Notes under the pieces: generated by a model
Seen by the model: only the letters and a program-made list of their open reading frames with translations
Told to the model about the DNA's origin: nothing
Databases searched by the model: none
Made by a program: the position numbers and the translations under genes
Part shown: piece by piece, positions 1 to 6,063 of the stretch
Numbering within the stretch: the first letter of the stretch is position 1
How the letters are laid out: each line of letters starts with the position of its first letter
Source of the DNA: Actinomycetota bacterium
GTDB taxonomy: Bacteria > Actinomycetota > Humimicrobiia > Humimicrobiales > Humimicrobiaceae
Assembly (NCBI GenBank): GCA_003486795.1
Contig: DNFX01000169.1
Coordinates: forward strand, 448-8,783
Length of the DNA: 8,336 bases
Direction: 5' to 3'

Positions 1-1494
1 TGGATGGAAAATATCAGGGACTGGTGTATATCCAGACAGCTCTGGTGGGGCCACAGAATACCTGTATGGTACTGTGATGATTGTAATGAAGTAATTGTAA
101 CCGAGGAAGAACCGCAGAAATGCACAAAATGTAATTCTATAAATATCCGTCAGGATGAAGATGTTCTTGATACCTGGTTCAGTTCAGATATGTGGCCTTT
201 TGCAGTAATGGGATGGCCGGATGATACAGAAGAACTTCATTATTTCTTTCCTACAAGTGTACTGATAACTGCCCATGATATTATATTTTTCTGGGTGGCA
301 AGAATGATAATGATGAGTCTTTATTTCATGAAAGAAATTCCATTTAAAGAAGTTTTTATCAACCCGCTTGTTAATGATGAAAAAGGCCAGAAAATGAGCA
401 AATCAAAGGGTAATGTCATCGATCCAGTATCAATAGTGGAAAAATACGGCTGTGATGTTCTCAGATATACTCTTGCTGCATTGACTACTCCGGGCAAAAA
501 TCTCCTTCTTGGAGAAGAAAAGATAGAGGGAACAAGAAATTTTGCAAACAAAATATGGAATGCATCCAAATTTGTAATATCGGCAGTTAAAGATGCAGAT
601 ATAGATTTTGACAAGGAGCCTGCAGGCGTAAAGCTTAATATATGGGACAAATGGATACTTGAAAAATTATCTGTGACAATAAAGAACTATGAAAGATATA
701 TTGAAAAATATAACTTTTCTTTTGCATCAAAAATTCTTTACAATTTTTTCTGGAATGAATTCTGTGACTGGTATATTGAAGCAGCAAAAGTAAAGATTTA
801 CGGCAATGATATTGCTGGAAAAAATAATACAAGCCTGGTTCTTTATTATGTGCTTGAAAGATTTTTGAGGATTATGCATCCTATTATGCCATTTTTAACT
901 GAACGCATATGGCAGAGCCTGCCATCCAGGGGCGAAAGTATAATGATCCTGGATTTTCCGAAAGCTTTAAAAAAACAGATATCTGCAGAAGAATCCCGGG
1001 AACTCGGGCATCTTTTTGAGATAATAAGTGCTGTAAGAAAATCAAGATCTGAATTAAATATAAGCCCTGCAAGTAAAATAAAATTATATTTTAATTCTGC
1101 AGGCAGTAATAATGATAACCTGAATATTATCCGTGATAATGAAAATTATCTAAAGGTTTTCTGTAAAGCTTCAGACATCAGTTATCTGAAGCCATCTGCA
1201 GGCGACTCTATTATAAAGATAACAATAGATAATACAGAAATATTTGTTGATCTTTCCGAGGCAGTGGATTATGAGCTTGAAATAAAACGTATTAAAACCG
1301 ATATCAGAAAGCTGGATCTGGAACTGATAAAATCCGAGAATAAAATAAATAATCCTGATTTTTTAAGCAGAGCTCCTGAAGCTATAGTTAACAAAGAAAA
1401 AAACAAGGCAGCAGAATTAAAGAAAAACCTGGAAACCCTTGAATCGGAACTGGAAAAAATAAAAAAAGCTATGCTTCCTTCTTCCTCCTCCTGA
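1..1494 (+). CDS. valS: Valine--tRNA ligase, C-terminal part (5' truncated by window edge)
   Basis: Class I aminoacyl-tRNA synthetase that charges tRNA-Val with valine in the cytoplasm. The frame is open from base 1 (first codon TGG), so the N-terminal part with the HIGH motif lies outside the window. About 497 codons are present, somewhat more than half of a usual bacterial ValRS of about 880 residues. Visible family marks are [16 protein letters not shown] near the start, a CxxC...CxxC pair (CDDC, CTKC), [20 protein letters not shown], and the KMSKS signature at bases 391-405 followed by GNVIDP. The anticodon-binding helical domain follows ([20 protein letters not shown]). A charged coiled-coil C-terminal arm, from about base 1270 to the end, is typical of ValRS and separates it from IleRS and LeuRS. 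Minor oddities are FINPLV just before KMSKS, where I expect something like IHGLV, and a four-serine tail. The stop is 22 bases before folC, suggesting cotranscription. Confidence 0.97.
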   Translation, partial: WMENIRDWCISRQLWWGHRIPVWYCDDCNEVIVTEEEPQKCTKCNSINIRQDEDVLDTWFSSDMWPFAVMGWPDDTEELHYFFPTSVLITAHDIIFFWVARMIMMSLYFMKEIPFKEVFINPLVNDEKGQKMSKSKGNVIDPVSIVEKYGCDVLRYTLAALTTPGKNLLLGEEKIEGTRNFANKIWNASKFVISAVKDADIDFDKEPAGVKLNIWDKWILEKLSVTIKNYERYIEKYNFSFASKILYNFFWNEFCDWYIEAAKVKIYGNDIAGKNNTSLVLYYVLERFLRIMHPIMPFLTERIWQSLPSRGESIMILDFPKALKKQISAEESRELGHLFEIISAVRKSRSELNISPASKIKLYFNSAGSNNDNLNIIRDNENYLKVFCKASDISYLKPSAGDSIIKITIDNTEIFVDLSEAVDYELEIKRIKTDIRKLDLELIKSENKINNPDFLSRAPEAIVNKEKNKAAELKKNLETLESELEKIKKAMLPSSSS

Positions 1495-1516
1495 TCTGAA
1501 TTTTAGAAATAAAAAC

Positions 1517-2848
1517 ATGAAAGAAAATAATTATAAAGCAGCCTGTAATTATCTTGATGATACTCTTGTTTTCGGGATAAAACCCGGACTTGAGAGGATA
1601 AAAAAATTTCTTGAACTAACTGATCATCCTGAAAAAAAAGCTGATTTCATACATATAGTCGGTACTAACGGCAAAACTTCTACTGCTAAAATAACAGCTT
1701 CTATTTTAAAACACCACGGTATGAAATCAGGATATTATATCTCACCGCATATTCATTCATATACCGAAAGAATTGCTTTTGACGGTAAGGAGATTAGTGA
1801 AAATGATTTCAGTTCACTCTTTAATGAGATAATGCCGGTTGTCAGAAATATAAATGAAATGGATATTAATGGTGCCATGACCCAGTTCGAAATACTGACA
1901 TCCATGATGTTTTATGCATGCAGAAAGAATAATGTGGATGTTATGGTTATGGAAGCAGGAATGGGTGGCAGATGGGATGCCACAAATGCTGCAGACGCAA
2001 AAGTGGTAGGGCTGACCGGCGTCAGCCTGGAGCACACCCGGATACTAGGCAGGACGATAACCAGGATAGCTTCCGAGAAATCAGAGGTAATTAAAAATAA
2101 TTGTCTTGTTGCCTCTAACAGTACAAACTTAAGAGTAAATAATATTTTTTCAGAAAAATCTGCCCGGACAGGATCCATGCTGTATATTTATAAAAAAGAT
2201 TTTGAAATAAAAAAAGTGCTTGAAGAAAGTATCGAGGGGGCAGAAGTAGCATTAAAAGGAATTTTCAAATATTATGATAAAATTTTTATTCCTCTTGCAG
2301 GAGATTATCAGAAAAAAAATCTTCTTTTGTCAGTTGTGCTCAGTGAATTATATCTTAATACCCTTTCCATGGAAACTGAACAGAATAAAATAAACGGAGC
2401 ACTTGGGAAAACAAATATCACCGGCAGATTTCAGATAATAAAGAAAGAGCCTTTCTTTATTGCAGATGCTTCGCATAATCCAGAAGGAATAAAAAATTTT
2501 GTTAAAAATATTAAGAGATTTTTCCCGGATAAAAAAAAGATAATTATATTTTCTGTTTTGAGAGATAAGGATTACCAGAAAATGATAGAAGATGTCACAA
2601 AGATTGCAGACATACTAATTATTTCAAGCTCTCTGACAGACAGAAGCCTTCCGGTAGAGGAAGTTGAAAAAAATGTTTTGGATATAATTTCTGTTTTAAA
2701 AACAAAAAAAAAGAAGTATCCTGAAAAAGTGATTACTATTGATAATATAGAAAATTCAGTAAAATATGCTTTAAATTTAGCTGAAAAAGATGATATCATA
2801 TCTTTAACCGGTTCAATAACCAACCTCGAATTTGTAAAAACAGTATAG
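1517..2848 (+). CDS. folC: Folylpolyglutamate synthase / dihydrofolate synthase (FolC)
   Basis: ATP-dependent Mur-ligase-family enzyme that adds glutamate to folates, and in many bacteria also makes dihydrofolate from dihydropteroate. At 443 aa the length is normal. Visible motifs are the P-loop GTNGKTS at residues 49-55, SPHIHSYTERI at 76-86, FEILTSMMFYA at 124-134, GMGGRWDATN at 148-157, EHT at 172-174, SEK at 186-188 (position of the lysine that is carbamylated in this family), GRFQII at 303-308 and ADASHNPEG at 316-324. The P-loop has KT where most FolC have KG, and GRWDATN replaces the commoner GRLDATN; I associate both variants with actinobacterial FolC. MurC/D/E/F are excluded by SPH...ERI and DASHNP. 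The ATG at 1517 has only a weak purine-rich upstream region. The gene follows valS by 22 bases. Its last codons form one arm of a terminator-like inverted repeat. Confidence 0.93.
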   Translation: MKENNYKAACNYLDDTLVFGIKPGLERIKKFLELTDHPEKKADFIHIVGTNGKTSTAKITASILKHHGMKSGYYISPHIHSYTERIAFDGKEISENDFSSLFNEIMPVVRNINEMDINGAMTQFEILTSMMFYACRKNNVDVMVMEAGMGGRWDATNAADAKVVGLTGVSLEHTRILGRTITRIASEKSEVIKNNCLVASNSTNLRVNNIFSEKSARTGSMLYIYKKDFEIKKVLEESIEGAEVALKGIFKYYDKIFIPLAGDYQKKNLLLSVVLSELYLNTLSMETEQNKINGALGKTNITGRFQIIKKEPFFIADASHNPEGIKNFVKNIKRFFPDKKKIIIFSVLRDKDYQKMIEDVTKIADILIISSSLTDRSLPVEEVEKNVLDIISVLKTKKKKYPEKVITIDNIENSVKYALNLAEKDDIISLTGSITNLEFVKTV

Positions 2849-2860
2849 TTTTGATAAAAT
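2832..2860 (+). promoter_or_regulatory. Candidate promoter inside the folC terminator loop
   Basis: TTGTAA (2832-2837), 17 bases, then TAAAAT (2855-2860), preceded by TG at 2852-2853 one base away as in an extended -10 element. Transcription would start near 2867, about 70 bases ahead of the zinc-ribbon gene ATG. Such a transcript would lack the 5' arm of the surrounding hairpin and so would not be terminated by it. The match is 4/6 and 5/6 to sigma-A consensus. In AT-rich DNA such matches occur by chance, so this is inference. Confidence 0.35.
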
Positions 2861-2863
2861 TGC
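2847..2863 (+). repeat. First copy of 17-base AGTTTTGATAAWATTGC element
   Basis: It starts in the folC stop codon and lies in the loop of the terminator-like hairpin. It pairs with the copy at 3975-3991 (one mismatch). It contains the -10 box of the candidate promoter described at 2832-2860. Confidence 0.4.
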
Positions 2864-2927
2864 TTGACTGCTATTTATTGCAATTCGAGGTTTTTTTGTT
2901 TAAGAATTGTTTTTTTTGTTAAAAATT

Positions 2928-2932
2928 GGAGG
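2928..2932 (+). promoter_or_regulatory. Shine-Dalgarno site fixing the zinc-ribbon gene start
   Basis: GGAGG lies four bases before the ATG at 2937. An in-frame TTG at 2907 would add ten residues but lies upstream of this site in a T-rich stretch, so 2937 is the preferred start. Confidence 0.8.
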
Positions 2933-2936
2933 ATTG

Positions 2937-3386
2937 ATGGATATACTGGAATATGCGAACAATATAATAGCATTTTTTACTAATCCCATCTGGAAATACC
3001 TATTGTACGGGATTATTTTTATGCTGATAATAGTCTGGCTGGCTTTTATATACTGGACTTACAGGGATGCAAAGTTAAGGCAGGCTCCTGCGATGTTCTG
3101 GGCTATCATTGTATTTATTTTTAATTATATTGGGTTGATATTATATCTTATTTTAAGACCGCCTGAGTTTATAGATGATGTTGTAGAAAGAGACCTGGAA
3201 ATCAAAAGGATGGAATTTCTTTTGGAGAGTGCTTATGCTAAATGTCCTGCCTGCGGCAAGGAAGTAAAGGAGGATTTCCTTATTTGTCCGCATTGCAGAA
3301 GGAAATTAAAAAATTCCTGTATCAATTGCTCAAAGCCTTTAAACCTTGACTGGAAAATCTGTCCTTATTGTAAGACTACACAGTAA
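2937..3386 (+). CDS. Membrane protein with two TM helices and C-terminal double zinc ribbon
   Basis: A 149-residue protein of unknown function. From the sequence, TM helix 1 is at about residues 19-41 and TM helix 2 at about 53-73. The connecting stretch YRDAKLRQAPAMFWA and the following LILRPPEF resemble the short N-terminal segment seen in phospholipase-D-N-like and related membrane zinc-ribbon proteins. A charged linker (about 79-100) leads to two CxxC-x10-CxxC ribbons: Cys103/106/117/120 and Cys128/131/142/145. This is the DZR (double zinc ribbon) pattern, and both ribbons are complete, so two zinc ions are expected. By the positive-inside rule the YRDAK loop and the ribbons are hard to place; both termini on the same face is likely with two helices. 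It sits between folC and ndk, a slot that in Streptomyces-type genomes holds another small membrane protein (DUF4233). No catalytic motif is visible and I assign no function. Confidence 0.88.
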   Translation: MDILEYANNIIAFFTNPIWKYLLYGIIFMLIIVWLAFIYWTYRDAKLRQAPAMFWAIIVFIFNYIGLILYLILRPPEFIDDVVERDLEIKRMEFLLESAYAKCPACGKEVKEDFLICPHCRRKLKNSCINCSKPLNLDWKICPYCKTTQ

Positions 3387-3423
3387 ATTTGATTAGGAAT
3401 TTGTTTATAAAGGAGTTTGGATA

Positions 3424-3430
3424 GGGGAGG
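3424..3430 (+). promoter_or_regulatory. Shine-Dalgarno site for ndk (supports the extended N-terminus)
   Basis: GGGGAGG five bases before the ATG at 3436 is a strong ribosome binding site. It supports translation of the charged N-terminal extension ahead of the conserved kinase core. Confidence 0.8.
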
Positions 3431-3435
3431 CTGCT

Positions 3436-3933
3436 ATGAACCTAAAAGTAGAGGAAAAAAGTGAAACAGATAAGAAACAGGAAGAAGTGACAGAAGAAGA
3501 CAAGCCTGTTAAACAGAAAACAAAGTGTGAAAAAAGTTTGATTATAATCAAACCTGATGGGGTAGAGAAGAAAGTAGTAGGCAAAATAATTTCAAGATTT
3601 GAGGAAAATGGCCTGGAAATAGAGAGAATAAGAGTACTCCACATAGATAAAAATATAGCTCTTGCCCATTACAAAGAGCACATAGGGAAACCGTATTTTC
3701 CAAAGCTCTTGAAATATATGACAAGCGGACCTTCTATTGTCATGATAATAAAAGGAGAAGATGCTATTGCAAGAGTAAGAAAGCTGATGGGATGTACAAA
3801 TCCGCAGAATGCAGAAAAAGGCACCATCAGAGGAGATTTCGGAACTGATATTACAATAAATGTAATCCACGGTTCTGATTCTGAGAACTCTGCCGAGAGA
3901 GAAATAAATATTTTCTTTGGAAATTACCTGTAA
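3436..3933 (+). CDS. ndk: Nucleoside diphosphate kinase with charged N-terminal extension
   Basis: Transfers the gamma phosphate from ATP to nucleoside diphosphates through a phospho-histidine, balancing NTP and dNTP pools in the cytoplasm. The core starts at about residue 32 (KSLIIIKPDGV, with Lys39 as the conserved phosphate-contacting lysine). It continues with HYKEHIGKPYF (78-88), MTSGPS (95-100), TNPQNAEKGTIRGDFG (121-136) and NVIHGSDS (142-149), which holds the catalytic His145. The core length of about 134 residues is normal for the family. The unusual part is residues 1-31, a Lys/Glu-rich low-complexity stretch absent from typical bacterial Ndk, which starts one or two residues before the IKPDGV strand. 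The strong ribosome site and lack of another start before the core support its translation. The gene follows the zinc-ribbon gene by 49 bases and is probably cotranscribed with it. Confidence 0.96.
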   Translation: MNLKVEEKSETDKKQEEVTEEDKPVKQKTKCEKSLIIIKPDGVEKKVVGKIISRFEENGLEIERIRVLHIDKNIALAHYKEHIGKPYFPKLLKYMTSGPSIVMIIKGEDAIARVRKLMGCTNPQNAEKGTIRGDFGTDITINVIHGSDSENSAEREINIFFGNYL

Positions 3934-3944
3934 TAATCTATAAT
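3917..3944 (+). promoter_or_regulatory. Candidate sigma-A-type promoter upstream of the DUF4321-maf pair
   Basis: TTGGAA (3917-3922) and a perfect TATAAT (3939-3944) are separated by 16 bases. The -35 box overlaps the end of ndk. Transcription would begin near 3951 and include the hairpin at 3983-4005 in the leader. The perfect -10 box is the strongest promoter signal seen in this gap. Confidence 0.4.
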
Positions 3945-3974
3945 ACTTAGAGTAAAAAATAAAAATAATCATTA

Positions 3975-3991
3975 AGTTTTGATAATATTGC
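3975..3991 (+). repeat. Second copy of 17-base AGTTTTGATAAWATTGC element
   Basis: AGTTTTGATAATATTGC here matches 16 of 17 bases of AGTTTTGATAAAATTGC at 2847-2863. Both contain TG, one base, then a -10-like hexamer (TAATAT here, TAAAAT there), so each could be an extended -10 promoter. Each lies upstream of a small membrane-protein gene. No convincing -35 box is visible for this copy. Confidence 0.4.
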
Positions 3992-4005
3992 CATGTGCAA
4001 TATTA
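3983..4005 (+). promoter_or_regulatory. Perfect 9-bp inverted repeat (hairpin or operator) before the DUF4321-type gene
   Basis: TAATATTGC (3983-3991) and GCAATATTA (3997-4005) are exact reverse complements around the five-base loop CATGT. No T-run follows on either strand, so it is not an intrinsic terminator. It ends 9 bases before the ribosome site of the next gene. It could be an mRNA hairpin affecting translation or stability, or a protein-binding operator overlapping the extended -10-like element. Confidence 0.45.
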
Positions 4006-4014
4006 GAATCAGAG

Positions 4015-4019
4015 AAAGG
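4015..4019 (+). promoter_or_regulatory. Ribosome binding site supporting a TTG start
   Basis: AAAGG lies five bases before TTG at 4025. No ATG or GTG near this point gives the N-terminal MKRRG and first membrane helix, so TTG is the likely start. Confidence 0.6.
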
Positions 4020-4024
4020 CAACA

Positions 4025-4273
4025 TTGAAAAGAAGAGGGATAGTAGTTTTTTTTGTTGTTATAACCGGTGGCATTCTGGGGGCAATCCTCGGACATGTTT
4101 TAAGAGACATAGTGCCGATTCTTGACAGGGGATTGAAGGTAGGAACTGACCAGTTAAGTCTTAATCTCTATCTTTTTGATATAAATTTTGGCATACATAT
4201 CAATATAACACTCGGTGCAATAATAGGCCTTTTGCTAGCTTTTTTACTTGCAGATGTTTTTAGAAGGAAATAA
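4025..4273 (+). CDS. Small two-helix membrane protein, DUF4321-like
   Basis: An 82-residue protein starting at TTG with a modest ribosome site. It has a basic N-terminus (MKRRG), a first TM helix at about residues 6-25 containing glycine-rich ITGGILGAILGHVL, and a predicted outside loop with VPILDRGLKVG and a LSLNLYLFDINFGIHINI beta-like stretch. A second TM helix spans about 60-78 (LGAIIGLLLAFLLADVF), and the protein ends with a basic FRRK. This layout and its position directly upstream of maf and mreB match the DUF4321 family as I recall it from Bacillota and relatives; function is unknown. Both ends are basic, so both are expected in the cytoplasm. It overlaps or abuts maf and lies next to the cell-shape genes, so a link to envelope growth is possible, but that is inference only. 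Confidence 0.8.
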   Translation: MKRRGIVVFFVVITGGILGAILGHVLRDIVPILDRGLKVGTDQLSLNLYLFDINFGIHINITLGAIIGLLLAFLLADVFRRK

Positions 4274-4898
4274 TAAAATAAAAATAATTTTAGCCTCAAA
4301 ATCACCCAGAAGAGCCGATATCTTTAATAAATTAAACCTTAATTTTGAAGTAATTGTACCGACCCTGGCAGATGAAAAAATATTTGACGAACCTGCTGAA
4401 ACAGTAATTTTTAACAGCCTTGAGAAAGCCAAAGATGTCGGCAGTTATGTTAAAGTTAACAAAACCGGTTATTTTAAAGAAAAGGCTTTTAAGGATATAC
4501 TAATTGCAGGTTTTGATACAATTGTTTTTCTTGGCGGAAGATTTTTTTTAAAACCTGAAAACAAAGAAAAAGCAGGAGAGTTTTTAAGAATATTTTCCGG
4601 GAAAACGCATAAAGTATATTCAGGGATAAGCCTCATAAGCCTTTATAATGAAAGGATAATTTCCGATTACGATGTTACAGATGTAACTTTCAGAAAGCTT
4701 GGCAGAAAAGATATCGAAGATTACCTGAAAAGGGAAAATGTGCTGGACAAGGCAGGTGCTTATAATCTCGATGGTTACGGATGCATACTTGTAAAAAGTA
4801 TAAAAGGATGTTTTTATAATGTCGCCGGTCTGCCTGTATATAAATTTCTTTCAATGATAGATAAACTGGGATACAGGCTGAATGATTTTCAGGAATAA
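4254..4898 (+). CDS. maf: Maf-family nucleotide pyrophosphatase (septum formation inhibitor Maf)
   Basis: Maf proteins hydrolyse non-canonical or modified nucleoside triphosphates (house-cleaning pyrophosphatases); overexpression blocks septation in Bacillus subtilis. With the ATG at 4254 the protein is 214 aa, close to the usual 190-210. Motifs are LASKSPRR (13-20), the catalytic-aspartate strand FDTIVFLGG (87-95) followed by LKPENKEKAGEFL, SGKTHKVYSGISL (115-127), DKAGAYNLDGYG (165-176) and YNVAGLP (189-195). Residues 61-84, before the FDTIV strand, look a little longer than usual. The start is uncertain. The ATG at 4254 overlaps the previous gene by 20 bases and has no ribosome site. An ATA at 4278 with a good site would give the canonical N-terminus. 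An upstream TTG at 4248 is less likely. It is probably translationally coupled to the DUF4321-like gene. Confidence 0.93.
   Translation: MFLEGNNKIKIILASKSPRRADIFNKLNLNFEVIVPTLADEKIFDEPAETVIFNSLEKAKDVGSYVKVNKTGYFKEKAFKDILIAGFDTIVFLGGRFFLKPENKEKAGEFLRIFSGKTHKVYSGISLISLYNERIISDYDVTDVTFRKLGRKDIEDYLKRENVLDKAGAYNLDGYGCILVKSIKGCFYNVAGLPVYKFLSMIDKLGYRLNDFQE
4262..4268 (+). promoter_or_regulatory. Shine-Dalgarno-like site inside the DUF4321/maf overlap
   Basis: AGAAGGA sits nine bases before an ATA codon at 4278 that would give the canonical Maf start MKIILASKSPRR if used for initiation. No such site precedes the ATG at 4254. It may show that the real maf start is the non-canonical ATA. Confidence 0.4.
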
Positions 4899-4998
4899 TT
4901 TTATATTTTACGGTATATTTTTTATTTGATTGTTTTTGTAATATATATTTAAATGAAATAATTGTTTTTAAGCATAAAATTTATTATGAGGAGAGCTG
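4899..4998 (+). other. AT-rich gap before mreB, probable leader/promoter region
   Basis: A 100-base non-coding stretch between maf and mreB, extremely rich in A and T. It probably holds a promoter for the mre cluster, but I cannot pick one with confidence. TTGATT at 4926-4931 has no good -10 at 16-18 bases, and the TA-rich run 4939-4950 offers many weak -10-like boxes. No hairpin with a T-run is convincing, so readthrough from maf into mreB remains possible. Confidence 0.3.
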
Positions 4999-6030
4999 AT
5001 GTTTGACTTTTTTCTAAATGTAGTCGGTAGGGATATGGGAATAGATCTTGGAACTGCAAACACCCTTGTTTATGTCAAGGGGAAAGGTATTGTTCTCGAT
5101 GAACCTTCAATAGTGGCAATAGACAAAGATACCAATAAAATACTTGCAGTCGGAAAAGAAGCAAAAAGAATGGTTGGCAGGACTCCGGGGAATATTGTTG
5201 CAATAAGACCTTTAAAAGACGGAGTTATTGCTGATTTTGAAACAACAGAAAAAATGCTGAGATATTTTATACAGCTTGTTCATAAAAATGTTGCATTTGC
5301 AAGACCAAGAATAGTTATATGTGTACCTTCGGGAATTACGGCAGTTGAAAGAAAAGCAGTAGTTGAAGCTACGGAACAGGCCGGAGCAAGAGCTGCTTAT
5401 ATAATTGAAGAACCCCTGGCAGCAGCAATAGGTGCAGACCTTCCAATTAATGAACCTACGGGCTCAATGATTGTAGATATTGGCGGTGGTACTTCAGAAG
5501 TAGCTGTAATTTCACTCGGAGGCATAGTTGTGAGCCAGTCTCTCAGAATCGGCGGCGATGAACTGGATGAAGCAATAACATATTATCTGAAGAAAGAGCA
5601 TAATCTTTTGCTTGGAGAAAGAACTGCAGAAAAAGTAAAGATAGAAATTGGCTCTGCATTTCCTCTTGAAAATGAAGAAAAAATGGAAATAAACGGTAGG
5701 GACCTTGTAGCAGGGCTTCCCAAAACAATAATTATAACAAGCCAGCAGATAAGAAAAGCACTTGAGAAAAGCATAACTGATATTGTTAATTCAGTAATAG
5801 AAGTTTTGGATATAACCCCCCCGGAGCTTGCATCAGATATAATGAAAAGAGGCATAGTGCTGAGTGGCGGCGGAGCATTGTTAAAAGGACTTACTGAAAG
5901 AGTAAGCAGGGAAACACACTGTCCTGTTTATCTTGCAAATGATCCCCTTGCTTCGGTTGCATTAGGAGCAGGTAAGGTTGCTGAAGACTTTGCCATATTA
6001 AAAAGATACCTGAAATATGCAAAGCATTAA
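4999..6030 (+). CDS. mreB: Rod shape-determining protein MreB (bacterial actin)
   Basis: Actin-like ATPase that forms membrane-bound filaments and directs lateral wall synthesis together with MreC, MreD, RodA and PBP2. At 343 aa the length is standard. Visible parts are an amphipathic N-terminal [10 protein letters not shown] (likely membrane anchor), the phosphate-1 loop [12 protein letters not shown] (14-25), DEPSIVA (34-40), [13 protein letters not shown] (108-120), [10 protein letters not shown] (137-146), the phosphate-2 loop [12 protein letters not shown] (159-170), [10 protein letters not shown] (184-193) and the adenosine motif [13 protein letters not shown] (286-298). All nucleotide-binding motifs are intact. 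The ATG at 4999 has GAGGAG at 4988-4993, a strong ribosome site. It begins the mreB-mreC-mreD-PBP2 cluster. DnaK-like relatives are excluded by length and by the MreB-type N-terminus. Confidence 0.98.
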   Translation: MFDFFLNVVGRDMGIDLGTANTLVYVKGKGIVLDEPSIVAIDKDTNKILAVGKEAKRMVGRTPGNIVAIRPLKDGVIADFETTEKMLRYFIQLVHKNVAFARPRIVICVPSGITAVERKAVVEATEQAGARAAYIIEEPLAAAIGADLPINEPTGSMIVDIGGGTSEVAVISLGGIVVSQSLRIGGDELDEAITYYLKKEHNLLLGERTAEKVKIEIGSAFPLENEEKMEINGRDLVAGLPKTIIITSQQIRKALEKSITDIVNSVIEVLDITPPELASDIMKRGIVLSGGGALLKGLTERVSRETHCPVYLANDPLASVALGAGKVAEDFAILKRYLKYAKH

Positions 6031-6047
6031 AAATTTAAATATTTTAC

Positions 6048-6063
6048 TTAATATATATATTAA
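6048..6063 (+). repeat. 16-bp perfect AT palindrome touching the mreC start codon
   Basis: TTAATATATATATTAA (6048-6063) is its own reverse complement and its last base is the A of the mreC ATG. It replaces the expected ribosome site. It may be chance in AT-rich DNA, or a binding site. Confidence 0.35.

Larger units (their letters stand above)
2822..2897 (+). terminator. Probable intrinsic terminator overlapping the folC 3' end
   Basis: A perfect 11-base inverted repeat, AACCTCGAATT (2822-2832) and AATTCGAGGTT (2882-2892), runs into a seven-T tract (2891-2897). A stem followed by a U-run is the signature of a rho-independent terminator. The loop is long (49 bases) and may fold further: CAGT at 2841-2844 can pair with ACTG at 2867-2870. 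The 5' arm encodes the last residues of FolC and the stop codon lies in the loop, so ribosomes finishing folC could affect folding. The long loop keeps confidence moderate. Confidence 0.5.

Noticed and set aside
321..650. 109-codon open frame on the minus strand across valS
   Set aside because: It is antisense to the conserved KMSKS region of valS and has no recognisable protein features.
1517..2848. Reading the GTNGKTS-containing protein as a Mur ligase (MurE/MurC type)
   Set aside because: GTNGKT fits Mur ligases, but SPH...ERI, GMGGRWDATN and DASHNP are FolC marks, and the gene follows valS as folC commonly does.
2878..2906. Promoter TTGCAA-17-TAAGAA just before the zinc-ribbon gene
   Set aside because: The -10 box is too poor, and the segment overlaps the 3' arm and T-tract of the terminator.
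2907..2936. Ten-residue N-terminal extension of the zinc-ribbon gene from a TTG at 2907
   Set aside because: GGAGG at 2928-2932 is correctly spaced for the ATG at 2937, and nothing resembling a ribosome site precedes 2907.
3592..3972. 126-codon open frame on the minus strand across ndk
   Set aside because: It lies antisense to a clearly conserved gene, has no family motif and no ribosome site, and looks like a by-product of codon bias.
3983..4024. Intrinsic terminator after ndk at the 9-bp hairpin
   Set aside because: No T-run follows the stem on either strand.
4899..4998. A specific -35/-10 pair for mreB
   Set aside because: Many TA-rich boxes are present but none has a reasonable -35 at 16-18 bases, so choosing one would be guesswork.
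5583..5855. 90-codon open frame on the minus strand across mreB
   Set aside because: It is antisense to conserved MreB sequence with no independent support.
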